Positions 13,084-21,031 of a stretch of 28,420 bases of DNA are shown in pieces; positions within the stretch are counted from its first letter, which is position 1; every line of letters begins with the position of its first letter. Source of the DNA: DASRUP01 sp036397395 (lineage in GTDB: Bacteria; Patescibacteriota; Minisyncoccia; Minisyncoccales; UBA10102). A model generated the notes under the pieces. The model saw only the letters and a list, made by a program, of their open reading frames with translations, ran no database searches and was not told the DNA's origin. Position numbers and translations under genes: made by a program. The stretch covers positions 1 through 28,420 of the forward strand of contig DASWIZ010000029.1 in NCBI GenBank assembly GCA_036397395.1, read 5' to 3'.

Positions 13084-13305
13084 TCACGACCGCAAAGGTC
13101 CGAACTCAATGACCTTGGGCCGGGCAAGCCTGAACTTTCCTGTTTCATCTGGAAATTTTGCCAGAAGTTCCTCAACCTCACCTTGATGGTATACCTTAAT
13201 AGTTTCAAGGATTACCCCATTTTGTTTTACACCAACTTCAATTGGAAAACCAAAATGGAAAGAAGCTCCAAGAAGGTTTTCTCGAGAAACTGTTCTCGTT
13301 CTCAT
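13084..13305 (-). CDS. Hypothetical 73-residue protein
   Basis: I do not recognise this small soluble protein. It begins with a basic segment (MRTRTVSRENLLG), then two predicted strands (FHFGFPIEVGVKQNG and VILETIKVYHQ), a short helix (EVEELLAKF) and a proline-containing end. It lies downstream of tgt on the same strand and is followed by a terminator hairpin, which argues that it is a real last gene of that transcript. Confidence 0.5.
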   Translation of the reverse strand: MRTRTVSRENLLGASFHFGFPIEVGVKQNGVILETIKVYHQGEVEELLAKFPDETGKFRLARPKVIEFGPLRS

Positions 13306-13366
13306 ATCTTACTCCCCACAAAGTGCAAACTATCCATATTCTACTTCTTTACGCCAAAAAAGAAAG

Positions 13367-14542
13367 CTATAACTTGCCGGCGGTGATTTGCGAGCGCAGG
13401 TCGGCAAAGAAGTCGGCAAAGAAATGCAGGTTATGGTAACTAGTTAAATAATAGCCGAGGAGTTCGCGCTCTTTAAATAAGTGGTGGATAAACGACAGTG
13501 AGAAATTCTGGCACGTATAGCACTTGCAGTTTCTTTGTATGGGGTTTTTATCGGCAACATATTTGCCTTTACCCACATCAATGCGCATATTTTTGTTTAC
13601 CCTGAGCGAACTTGTCCTGAGCTTAGTCGAAGGAGTCGAAGGGTTGCCTTTTTTTGTGTAAACAATCCCATTCCTCGCCAAGCGCGTGGGCTCCACGCAG
13701 TCGAAGGTATCTACTCCATAGCGCACCGCGTCCAAAATATCATCAATTTGCCCAATGCCAAGCAAGTGCACAGGCTTTTTTTCGGGCAAATACGGCGCCA
13801 CCCAGGATAACTGCTCGCGAATTTCTTTTTTGCTCTCGCCAATTGCCACGCCCCCAATGGCAACTCCCGGCGTATCCTGCTGCGTTACAAAGCTTGCCGA
13901 TTCTTGGCGCAAATTCCGGAACACGCCGCCTTGAATAATTCCGTAGAGATACTGATTCTTAGATTTCTTGGCTTTAATACATCGTAAAAGCCACCGGTGC
14001 GTTCTCTCTGTTGCTTGTTTGGTATACTCATGGCTGGCGCCGTAATAAATGCATTCGTCGAATGCCATTATTATGTCTGCCCCGATTTTCCGCTGGTTTT
14101 GCATGGAAATTTCGGGCGTAAACACCATAAGCTTGCCGTCGCGCGGCGAACGAAACCGCACGCCCTTTTCCTCGATTTTCTCCAATGGGGCGATGTCGCC
14201 CTCGCGGCTTTTTACCGCCTTATTTTGCTTGCCCTCGCCCAACGAAAACACCTGAAACCCCGCGGAATCACTCATTAAAGGAATGTCGAGTTTGGCGTAC
14301 TTGTGTATGCCGCCGAACTTTTTTATAACATCCACGCCCGGGTGCGCGGTTAAGTGAAACGTGTTTACAAACGCCACCTGCACGCCAATTTCTTTTAGCT
14401 GGTTTGGCGGAATGGTTTTTAACGTGCCTTTGGTTGCCACAGGCACAAAAGCGGGAGTTTTAATACTCCCGTGTTTTGTGGTAATCACGCCCACCCTCGC
14501 CCTGGATTTTTTACTTTGTTTGGTAACCTTAAAAAACGCCAT
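13367..14542 (-). CDS. tgt: tRNA-guanine transglycosylase with an in-frame repeat insert
   Basis: The 391-residue enzyme exchanges G34 of tRNAs with GUN anticodons for preQ1 in queuosine synthesis. Catalytic features are present: SDSAGFQ with the general Asp, the nucleophile Asp in GVDTFDCVEPTR, GGVAIGE, and the zinc site CKCYTC with a following His in FIHHLF. Residues about 300-315 (STPSTKLRTSSLRVN) replace the usual short loop between RNG.VYT and the zinc domain. They come from a 44-nt repeat-like element and are likely surface exposed. tgt overlaps the DUF192 gene by 14 nt, so ychF-DUF192-tgt form an operon. Confidence 0.95.
   Translation of the reverse strand: MAFFKVTKQSKKSRARVGVITTKHGSIKTPAFVPVATKGTLKTIPPNQLKEIGVQVAFVNTFHLTAHPGVDVIKKFGGIHKYAKLDIPLMSDSAGFQVFSLGEGKQNKAVKSREGDIAPLEKIEEKGVRFRSPRDGKLMVFTPEISMQNQRKIGADIIMAFDECIYYGASHEYTKQATERTHRWLLRCIKAKKSKNQYLYGIIQGGVFRNLRQESASFVTQQDTPGVAIGGVAIGESKKEIREQLSWVAPYLPEKKPVHLLGIGQIDDILDAVRYGVDTFDCVEPTRLARNGIVYTKKGNPSTPSTKLRTSSLRVNKNMRIDVGKGKYVADKNPIQRNCKCYTCQNFSLSFIHHLFKERELLGYYLTSYHNLHFFADFFADLRSQITAGKL
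13600..13643. repeat. 44-nt repeat element inserted in tgt
   Basis: On the minus strand it contains TTCGACT twice and GCTCAGG twice, starting with CCCTTCGACT and ending with GCTCAGGG. Such TTCGACT...GCTCAGG elements are familiar as dispersed repeats in environmental bacterial genomes (from memory). Here the element is read in frame. Confidence 0.75.
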
Positions 14543-15017
14543 AGAACACGACCTCGTCGCCCACGGTTACGCCGTTGTCTTTTGCCCAGGTGGCGTTAGC
14601 TTCTAGTACGTACAGTACGGGTGAAGGCGGACGGAAGATTTCGGGAAAGGTTTCTGGCGCCACATTATTTTCTATGCCTACAATTTTATGCTCTTTATCT
14701 ATCCATATAATGTCTATGGAAAATTGCATTTCGGGCATCCAAAAACCAGGAATTCCCGGCCTTTCGTACACAAACAGCATACCTGCGTTATCGGCTAACT
14801 CTTGTCTGCCAGAAAGCCCGCGCGACTGCTCTTCTGGCGTGCGCACCACCTCTAACTCCAGCACATGCCCGTTTATGGTTGCGGTAGGGCCTGTTGGTTC
14901 GGGTGCCTGACCCTCCGACAGCTGCGCAGTCATGGCGGGCTGGGCAGCTTCGCGGCCCAGAAACCAAACTCCCCCCAGCACGGCAATTCCTAAAATTGTA
15001 GCTATAAAATATTTCAT
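14529..15017 (-). CDS. DUF192 family protein, membrane-anchored
   Basis: The 162-residue protein has an N-terminal membrane anchor or signal (residues about 4-22) and then a DUF192 domain: VVRTPEEQSRGLSGR, GMLFVYERPGIPGFWMPEM, FSIDIIWID, and the C-terminal VLEANATWAKDNGVTVGD. DUF192 proteins are small beta-rich extracytoplasmic proteins of unknown function. The ATG overlaps the ychF stop by 4 nt (ATGA), and its end overlaps tgt. Confidence 0.9.
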   Translation of the reverse strand: MKYFIATILGIAVLGGVWFLGREAAQPAMTAQLSEGQAPEPTGPTATINGHVLELEVVRTPEEQSRGLSGRQELADNAGMLFVYERPGIPGFWMPEMQFSIDIIWIDKEHKIVGIENNVAPETFPEIFRPPSPVLYVLEANATWAKDNGVTVGDEVVFYGVF

Positions 15018-16078
15018 GAGTGCCTAATCTCAATAACATCCCCATCTTTTACCGCGTACTCTTTGCCTTCGGTGCGCAGCAAACCCTTTGCCATGGCTTC
15101 GGCCAAACCGCCCGCTTCCAGCAGTTTATCCCACTGTGTTACGGCAGCCCGAATAAACTTTTCTTTAAAATCGCTATGAATTACGCCTCCGGCATCGGGC
15201 GCCAACCCCCCCTTTTGCAGGGTCCACGCGCGCGTTTCGTCGGGGCCGGTGGTAAAAAAGGTTATAAGGTTTAAGGCTTGATACGCCTTTGTAATAAGTT
15301 CGCCCAGCTTTGGATCGCCCAACCCCAATTCTTTTCGTTCTTCTGGTAAAAGCCCAACCTTATCTTCCTCTTCCCTAATATTCATTACCACATAGGGCGC
15401 GCCTAATTCTTTTGCTTTCGCGATAGCGGGCGCCGCTTCCTTCTCTGAATCCGCGTTCATCAAATACACCACCGGCTTTGCGGAAAGCAAGAATAGCTCG
15501 CGCACGGTTTCGGCGGAATCAGGATTTTCTTTTATAAATTGCAGCGCCGGAATTTCCTGGTTTAAACTGCGGAATAACGCCTGCAGTACGGTTTGCCTGG
15601 CAACGGCTTCTTTGTTCTGGCCTTTTGCTTCTTTTTCAACGGCGGCAAGGCGTTTTCGCGCGGTTTCCAAATCCTTTAAAATAAGTTCGGTTTGGATAGT
15701 TTCCATGTCGCGCACCGGGTCTATGGTATTGTCCACGTGCGTAATGTTGGAGTTTTCAAAGCACCGCACCACCTGGCAAATGGCGTCGGTCTCGCGGATA
15801 TTCGCCAAAAACTGGTTGCCCAAACCCTCGCCCTTGTTTGCCCCGCGCACCAAGCCCGCAATATCCACAAATTCAATAATCGTGGGAATGGTTTTTTTCG
15901 ACTCAAAAAATGCGGCGAGTTTTTGCACGCGGTCGTCTGGCACCTTCACAATGCCCACATTCGGGTCTATGGTGGCAAACGGATAATTCGAAGTATCCAC
16001 CTTTTTTTTCGTAAGGGTCTGAAACAGCGTGGATTTCCCCACATTCGGCAGCCCCACAATTCCTACAGATAACGCCAT
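15014..16078 (-). CDS. ychF: YchF/OLA1-type P-loop ATPase
   Basis: The 354-residue protein has the G1 motif GLPNVGKST (residues 8-16), the DIAGLVRGANKGEGLGN segment (G3 and switch), NADSE in place of the usual NKxD motif (fits the relaxed specificity for ATP), and a TGS-like C-terminal domain ending in KDGDVIEIRHS. YchF binds ribosomes and hydrolyses ATP. Length and ends match the family. First gene of ychF-DUF192-tgt. Confidence 0.97.
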   Translation of the reverse strand: MALSVGIVGLPNVGKSTLFQTLTKKKVDTSNYPFATIDPNVGIVKVPDDRVQKLAAFFESKKTIPTIIEFVDIAGLVRGANKGEGLGNQFLANIRETDAICQVVRCFENSNITHVDNTIDPVRDMETIQTELILKDLETARKRLAAVEKEAKGQNKEAVARQTVLQALFRSLNQEIPALQFIKENPDSAETVRELFLLSAKPVVYLMNADSEKEAAPAIAKAKELGAPYVVMNIREEEDKVGLLPEERKELGLGDPKLGELITKAYQALNLITFFTTGPDETRAWTLQKGGLAPDAGGVIHSDFKEKFIRAAVTQWDKLLEAGGLAEAMAKGLLRTEGKEYAVKDGDVIEIRHS

Positions 16079-16126
16079 ATTATGGAATCATCACCTATTT
16101 TCCCCCAAATTTCAACCCACCCCCTT

Positions 16127-16732
16127 TTAGTCTCTCAAAAAATCTTTATCGGACAAACTTGCTGGTGTGCTTAAAATTACAGGTGGAACCATATCTTCAA
16201 GATATTCCAATAATTTTGAAATGGCTTGTAATGAATCTTCGCACCGTTCCCTTATCCAACTTTCGGCGTAATCATAATTTTGTTTTTCATCTTTATAAAC
16301 ATAAGGCAATGGAGCTATCGCATCATAATAATATTGAGCGCCGGACATCCACAATTCCCGCAACCAAGCAGGCATATTGTCATAAAGAAATCTATTGAGG
16401 GATAAATCTTTTGGACTCTTTATTCTAATATCACTTGCTCTCTTGAACATTTCGTTGTTTTTTTCATCTACTCCTTTTTGCAACAAGTCTTTTTTTTCTT
16501 GCAAATCTTTTTTCCAGTATTCTAACTGAACTTGTACTTCAATCACCCATGTAAATTTTGGGAGTGTTTCTAATTGCCTTTGCGTTTTCGCGTCATCAAT
16601 ACTTTTCTTTGTAGTGGTTAGTGACTGCTTCGCAATGTGCGTCTGATAAATAACAACAATCAAAGCAATTGTATTGATGAATAAAGCTACTAATGTTGCG
16701 ATATCTATAAATGAATTCATATTATTTTCCAT
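16127..16732 (-). CDS. Hypothetical protein: N-terminal TM helix plus coiled coil
   Basis: The 201-residue protein has one membrane helix (about residues 8-27), then a coiled coil (QTHIAKQSLTTTKKSIDDAK), a second charged helical stretch (LEYWKKDLQEKKDLLQ) and a mixed C-terminal domain. Not recognised. Such membrane-tethered helical proteins are common accessory genes in defence regions. It lies 33 nt downstream of the DUF262-HNH gene and is probably the last gene of that operon. Confidence 0.65.
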   Translation of the reverse strand: MENNMNSFIDIATLVALFINTIALIVVIYQTHIAKQSLTTTKKSIDDAKTQRQLETLPKFTWVIEVQVQLEYWKKDLQEKKDLLQKGVDEKNNEMFKRASDIRIKSPKDLSLNRFLYDNMPAWLRELWMSGAQYYYDAIAPLPYVYKDEKQNYDYAESWIRERCEDSLQAISKLLEYLEDMVPPVILSTPASLSDKDFLRD

Positions 16733-16765
16733 ATTTTTACGCTAAAACCATTTGTTCTATTCATT

Positions 16766-17857
16766 TTATTTTCCAGATTTGGTTCGGTTATCTTGTTTGC
16801 ATAACATTTGGCAATTTTCTGCAGTCGTCTTACCGCCTTCGTGCCAAGGTTTTATATGGTCTGCTTCCATTTCCTCTATATCAAAACGCTCTTCGCATTT
16901 TATGCAGACACCTTTCTGTCTTTCGTAAGCTTCGCGTTTCATTTTGTCGGTAAACGAACGGATATTGAGATATTTTTCCTGTCTAGTAAGGACGTAGGGG
17001 TAAATACCAGACTTTTTCGTTACATCTTCGTCTTGCATCAATTCTGCAATTTCTGTTTCCAGTTTGTCGGCATTTAATTTCTTATCTTTGAATTCGTTGT
17101 ACAGTTCGCCCCACTGCACACTATTCATTTCTCGGCGATAATTCGTAAAATTTGCCCGCGCCCATGCAATTACGTTTTGGAAATAGTTCCATAATTCGTC
17201 GGCGTTCTCGTCATGCTGATGCTTGGCCATGTAATCTTCAATTTTGCCGTCATTTATCCACGAAAGAGCGGTTTCTAAATACTCCTGTCGTATTGGCGAA
17301 CCGCTAACTAATTGTCCGCCGTCGTTTGCCAAAAGATATGCCACACAGTTTGATTTACTGAATTTGAGTTTTGCGTCCGAAAGCCACGGCCCGGTATAAA
17401 CTGCATTGCGAATTTCTTGGTCGGTCAATTTTTCTCCGGCAATGTTGATAATCCTAAACCAGTCGAGCCGCTCTTTGTCTGTGCCCTCGCAGAAATAAAT
17501 CATCAGTTCATAATCCAAAATTTTATCCTGCTCCTCTTTAGTCAGATTATGAAAAAAGCGGTCGTTTAATGAAAAGTCGCCATTAACATATTGCCCAATG
17601 CTGATAGTACGCTGTTGGCCATCTAGCACTTCGTAGCCGCCATCTTCTCTAATCATCCAATACATCACATTCAGAGGAAAGCTATTTTTGATAGTTTCTA
17701 TCACGGCATTACGTTGCTTTTCCTTGTACACAAACTCACGCTGATATTTTGGGCGAATATCAAGCTTTTCACTATACGCCACTACGCCCTCCTCGGCGCT
17801 ATCTTTATAGCCGGCAATTACTTCACGAGTTGCAATTTTATGTAGTTCAATTTTCAT
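16766..17857 (-). CDS. DUF262-HNH nuclease (GmrSD-like architecture)
   Basis: The N-terminal DUF262 domain shows RPKYQREFVYKEKQRNAVI (residues 35-53) and the hallmark DGQQRT (79-84), a ParB/Srx-like nucleotide-handling motif. The C-terminus (313-363) is an HNH nuclease: Cys318-x-x-Cys321, Asp333-His334, His339, Asn348, Cys353 and Asn357. The fourth expected zinc Cys is Asp356. Single-chain DUF262-HNH proteins resemble the GmrS+GmrD pair that cleaves modified DNA. At 363 residues it is short for the group. It starts 1 nt after the methylase stop, so methylase and nuclease are translationally coupled, as in restriction-modification. Confidence 0.88.
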   Translation of the reverse strand: MKIELHKIATREVIAGYKDSAEEGVVAYSEKLDIRPKYQREFVYKEKQRNAVIETIKNSFPLNVMYWMIREDGGYEVLDGQQRTISIGQYVNGDFSLNDRFFHNLTKEEQDKILDYELMIYFCEGTDKERLDWFRIINIAGEKLTDQEIRNAVYTGPWLSDAKLKFSKSNCVAYLLANDGGQLVSGSPIRQEYLETALSWINDGKIEDYMAKHQHDENADELWNYFQNVIAWARANFTNYRREMNSVQWGELYNEFKDKKLNADKLETEIAELMQDEDVTKKSGIYPYVLTRQEKYLNIRSFTDKMKREAYERQKGVCIKCEERFDIEEMEADHIKPWHEGGKTTAENCQMLCKQDNRTKSGK

Positions 17858-17858
17858 A

Positions 17859-18896
17859 TTATTTTTTGCGTTTAATTAAAATGCGGTTGTATATTTTCTT
17901 TCCCTGAATCAGGGTAAGGCATTTATAACCAATCCATCTTGCAGAATTAGCTACACCCAGTATTTCAAATTGATTTGGGTTATATTTATCAACAAACGTA
18001 ATCGGAACGCCCATTACACCATTATAATTCATTGGAATATCAGAAACCTTGTCAATGTTTACGACATCGTAGTTGTCATACTTGGGAAATTCTTCTAGCG
18101 TATATTTTTTATACAACACGATATTCTCGTGTCGTTTAGTGGTATCGAGATTTGTGAACCACAAAATTCTTCCCATGCTGAAATATTTCACACCATTTAC
18201 AATTTTCTTTCTTGATTCTGTAGGAATGTCGTAATTCATGGGAACTTGAAACCATTTTGTGCCTCCGTTATCGTAACCCACCCATAATTTATTGTCTTGA
18301 ATGTATCCAAAAGTTTCTTTATAAGTAACAGCGTTTTGATCACCAAGAATCAAAAATTTCTTTTTATATTCCATTAGCTGTGCAACATATTCACGAAATA
18401 GAGAAAAGGGTGGATTAGTGACGACTATATCGGATTGCTTGAGTAGCTCGATGCATTCGTCGCTACGAAAATCGCCGTTACCGCGCAGGGGGGTTGCGGT
18501 GTTTTTGTCGTGCTTTAGCAAATACTCTACATCGTCGAGGTTTACCGCACCATCGCCGTCGGTATCCGGCACTTCTTTGATTTCAATTTTGAACGGCTCT
18601 TTACCCGATGGCTTTAGACCCTCTACCTCAAACAGCGGCAACTGTCCGCCGACAATAGGCGATTTGACGTAACTCGTGGTGATGAGCTTTTTTAGACCCA
18701 GTGCGTTAAAATTGGCGGCGAAATACTTAAAAAAATTGCTCTCAAAAGGATCGTCGCAGTTGCAATAAACAACTTTGCCTCGAAACTGATCTTTGTAGTG
18801 CTTCAGCTCTTTTTCAATATCAACAAGTTGAGTATAAAACTCATCTGTTTTGGCAGTCCTTGCCGAATGTAAGTTTTTGTTTAAGGATTTTGCCAT
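17859..18896 (-). CDS. EcoRI-type adenine-specific DNA methyltransferase
   Basis: The 345-residue protein matches the EcoRI methylase family. It has the N-terminal KTDEFYTQLVDIEKEL, the SAM-region motif YCNCDDPFESNFF (44-56) and the catalytic motif IV Asn161-Pro-Pro-Phe164, which marks N6-adenine methylation. Residues 111-122 form a textbook EF-hand loop (DTDGDGAVNLDD). The target sequence cannot be read from the gene. It sits between a tiny HTH-like ORF and the DUF262-HNH gene in a close-packed operon and probably protects host DNA or marks targets. Confidence 0.92.
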   Translation of the reverse strand: MAKSLNKNLHSARTAKTDEFYTQLVDIEKELKHYKDQFRGKVVYCNCDDPFESNFFKYFAANFNALGLKKLITTSYVKSPIVGGQLPLFEVEGLKPSGKEPFKIEIKEVPDTDGDGAVNLDDVEYLLKHDKNTATPLRGNGDFRSDECIELLKQSDIVVTNPPFSLFREYVAQLMEYKKKFLILGDQNAVTYKETFGYIQDNKLWVGYDNGGTKWFQVPMNYDIPTESRKKIVNGVKYFSMGRILWFTNLDTTKRHENIVLYKKYTLEEFPKYDNYDVVNIDKVSDIPMNYNGVMGVPITFVDKYNPNQFEILGVANSARWIGYKCLTLIQGKKIYNRILIKRKK

Positions 18897-18898
18897 AA

Positions 18899-18985
18899 CT
18901 ATTTCTGTATTAAATCATCAACACTTACACCAAGAGCCTCCGTGGTTTTCTTCACATTACCGTTGTCGATTGAAAACAACGCCAT
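18899..18985 (-). CDS. 28-residue HTH-like mini-ORF
   Basis: The ORF fits exactly between the Bro-N stop (3 nt gap) and the methylase start (2 nt gap). Its sequence after MALFSID reads NGNVKKTTEALGVSVDDLIQ, which matches the Fis-type helix-turn-helix pattern (GNVxxTAxxLGVSxxxL) seen at the end of NtrC-like and similar regulators. It may be a free-standing micro-regulator, a leader peptide or a remnant of a larger gene. Support comes only from spacing and the motif. Confidence 0.4.
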   Translation of the reverse strand: MALFSIDNGNVKKTTEALGVSVDDLIQK

Positions 18986-18988
18986 AAA

Positions 18989-19852
18989 TTATTTCAGTTT
19001 TTTCACATCCCCGCCAAAAAGCCGTTTTGCGTTTTTACTCGTGATCGCTTTCTTGCCGGTTTTGGATTCAATCTCTTTGCGGGCATGCCCGGCAACAGTC
19101 CCGCCCTCTTTAGCAATTTTTTTGTTCTGCTCAAAATTTTCCGGTTCGCGTTTTTGCGAAATTTCCGTAGTCGCGGTTTCAGCCAGCATATTTAAAACCA
19201 GCTCCAAATTCGTCATATTGTCCCGCAAATTTTCTTTCTTCAACCCCTTGAGACTTTTATATTCTTTCGTAGTTAGCCCTGCCCATGCTTTGGATATTTC
19301 GTCCGTAAGAATCGCGAACTCCAAACCCTCTTTCGCGCCCCGCTTTTCCCATTCGTCGGTAAGCGCCTTGCGAATTTCAATACTTTTGAGCCGCTGGTTT
19401 ACCCATTCGGGGCTGTACCCCTTTTGCAGATATGTTTTCAATGCCCGGTTTATAGCAAGCTCCGGATCAGCCGTTTCTTCCAGTCTTTCATACCCGACAC
19501 GGGCTAGCCATAGCTTGAACGGCTCGGCGTTTGGCGATGGAATGGATTGGATAATACGAAGCATTACTTCGGTGTCGGCGGCATCGGAAAGGTAATACTT
19601 ACCATCTTTAGCCAAAAATTTCAGTTCGTGACATTTTGTCACGACCTCGCTTCCCTCCTCTTTTAGCCTCTGTTTTAACTTTCTCCAATAGGCTCCGGCG
19701 TCAACACTGCCCGTTAAGGCTCTGGCTACATCTACCACGGAAAAAAACCACAGTTCTTTTTCCTCGTCCCAATGGCGGCGGATTTGATGGCCTTCAAAAA
19801 TCGCTATTATTTTATTTTTTGGTTGTTTGCTCATGTTTTGGTTTTTCAACAT
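18989..19852 (-). CDS. Bro-N domain protein (phage antirepressor/DinD-like)
   Basis: The 287-residue protein has an N-terminal Bro-N domain (HQIRRHWDEEKELWFFSVVD, YWRKLKQRLKEEG, DAADTEVMLRIIQSIPSPNA). A central helical part follows (WVNQRLKSIEIRKALTDEW), then a conserved C-terminus with GGTVAGHARKEIESKTGK. Similar proteins are annotated as phage antirepressors or DNA-damage-inducible D-like. The start is ATG 19852 or ATG 19834. It heads the methylase/DUF262 operon and may regulate it (inference). A TATACT (19874-19879) lies 21 nt upstream of the first ATG. Confidence 0.8.
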   Translation of the reverse strand: MLKNQNMSKQPKNKIIAIFEGHQIRRHWDEEKELWFFSVVDVARALTGSVDAGAYWRKLKQRLKEEGSEVVTKCHELKFLAKDGKYYLSDAADTEVMLRIIQSIPSPNAEPFKLWLARVGYERLEETADPELAINRALKTYLQKGYSPEWVNQRLKSIEIRKALTDEWEKRGAKEGLEFAILTDEISKAWAGLTTKEYKSLKGLKKENLRDNMTNLELVLNMLAETATTEISQKREPENFEQNKKIAKEGGTVAGHARKEIESKTGKKAITSKNAKRLFGGDVKKLK

Positions 19853-19873
19853 CTTTACCCATAAAATTACTTC

Positions 19874-19879
19874 AGTATA
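19874..19879 (-). promoter_or_regulatory. Possible -10 box for the Bro-N operon
   Basis: TATACT on the minus strand, 21 nt before the ATG at 19852; no clear -35. A second TATAAT at 19932-19937 lies just upstream of the hairpin at 19916-19931. Confidence 0.35.
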
Positions 19880-19908
19880 GCTTATTTCCCCTTATTTTTC
19901 CAGCCCAA

Positions 19909-19931
19909 AGAAACGCCGCCCTGCGGGGCGG
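19909..19931 (-). terminator. Terminator after the UMP kinase gene
   Basis: CCGCCC-CGCA-GGGCGG on the minus strand followed by CGTTTCTTT. It separates UMP kinase from the Bro-N operon. Confidence 0.65.
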
Positions 19932-19971
19932 ATTATACTGTTTTTTGGTTTTTGGGCGATTATGCAAGCGG

Positions 19972-20691
19972 CTAGCGGATTACAGTTCCGATAAATTTCT
20001 TGCCTTCGATTGCGTTTTGGAAGTTTTTCATGTCGGTTCCGCGGATAAGCCGTACTTCGAGTTTGAGTTTTTTGGCAAGCTGCGTGGCAATGGGATCTAC
20101 CGGACTGGAAAGACCCGGCGTCCACTTTTTGGGCACCAGCTTTTCGTACTGGATCCACGTAAGCTCTGGCAAAGGCTTTGCCTTTGGGAATTTCCGCGGG
20201 TCTTTTGCGAATACAAACGGCGTATCCCCCGCGATAATAACGTTTTTTGTTCCAAAGACTTCAGCAAGCTTTATAGAAACATAGTCAGTAGATCGCCCCG
20301 GCACTCCACCAGAGGCAATAAAAACCTTTTTTGAGCTTTTTCGCGCCTTTGCCAAATCTTGCTGGGCCATAGAATCATTAATAATTTCAGGATGCGCTTC
20401 ATTTCCAAAAAAAGCAGTAAGCAACGCCGCGTTGAGTTTTGTGGAGACCACGCCTATCCTATCGAGTTCATCTGGCGTAACATGTATAGCTTTTCTCGCA
20501 GCACTTTGATACACGCGGGCGGTTTTGCCCCCGCCTGCCACCAGCACAAATTTCCTGCCTTTCTTAATTTCTACCAGCAAAAGTTTGCGAAACGCCCGCA
20601 AAAACAGCACGTCAATGCCATCGGTATCGGAAAGCCGAGGCACAATCAACGACCCCCCAACCGCTATCACCGTAATGTTTGAGTTCGTCAT
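19972..20691 (-). CDS. UMP kinase, archaeal-type amino-acid-kinase family
   Basis: The 239-residue protein belongs to the amino acid kinase fold: VIAVGGSLIVP near the N-terminus, FVLVAGGGKTARVYQ, VFIASGGVPGRSTDYVSIKLAE, and KNVIIAGDTPFVFAKDPR. The order resembles archaeal-type UMP kinases that convert UMP to UDP; a related small-molecule kinase is possible. I chose ATG 20691 because the sequence upstream lies inside the MNT gene and the fold begins right after. The start is 1 nt from the MNT stop, so expression is probably coupled to the HEPN-MNT pair. Confidence 0.85.
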   Translation of the reverse strand: MTNSNITVIAVGGSLIVPRLSDTDGIDVLFLRAFRKLLLVEIKKGRKFVLVAGGGKTARVYQSAARKAIHVTPDELDRIGVVSTKLNAALLTAFFGNEAHPEIINDSMAQQDLAKARKSSKKVFIASGGVPGRSTDYVSIKLAEVFGTKNVIIAGDTPFVFAKDPRKFPKAKPLPELTWIQYEKLVPKKWTPGLSSPVDPIATQLAKKLKLEVRLIRGTDMKNFQNAIEGKKFIGTVIR

Positions 20692-20692
20692 A

Positions 20693-21031
20693 TTACTCGC
20701 GGGTTGGCAAGTCAATACCGGTGCGTTTGATTTCGTTGATAAGAGAACTGCCTTCCTCAAAATCTTTGGAAGTAAAGCCGACTGGCTCTATGCCAGCGAG
20801 CACTTCCTCGCGATTGCGCTTTCGCCACAACAGCGTCATCGCTTCGAATGGACGATTAAATTCTGGGGAAATGATACACACGTCAACGTCACTCCATTTT
20901 TTTGGAGTTCCTTTCGCGTACGAACCGTAAACGATAACCCTCTCAACGGGAATATGCTCTTGCTGTTCAAGGCGGTCGCTGTATCCTTTTACCACCTGAA
21001 TTATTTTTTCTGGAATTCTTTTTGAAGCCAT
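20693..21031 (-). CDS. MNT-type nucleotidyltransferase (antitoxin of HEPN-MNT pair)
   Basis: The 112-residue protein has the minimal nucleotidyltransferase signature GSYAKGTPKKWSDVDV: Gly-Ser, then two metal-binding Asp in DVD. MntA-type antitoxins inactivate the HEPN toxin by adding nucleotides to it. It overlaps the HEPN gene by 31 nt, typical of the pair. A third carboxylate is likely in the later GIEPVGFTSKDFEE segment. It ends 1 nt before UMP kinase. Confidence 0.88.
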   Translation of the reverse strand: MASKRIPEKIIQVVKGYSDRLEQQEHIPVERVIVYGSYAKGTPKKWSDVDVCIISPEFNRPFEAMTLLWRKRNREEVLAGIEPVGFTSKDFEEGSSLINEIKRTGIDLPTRE

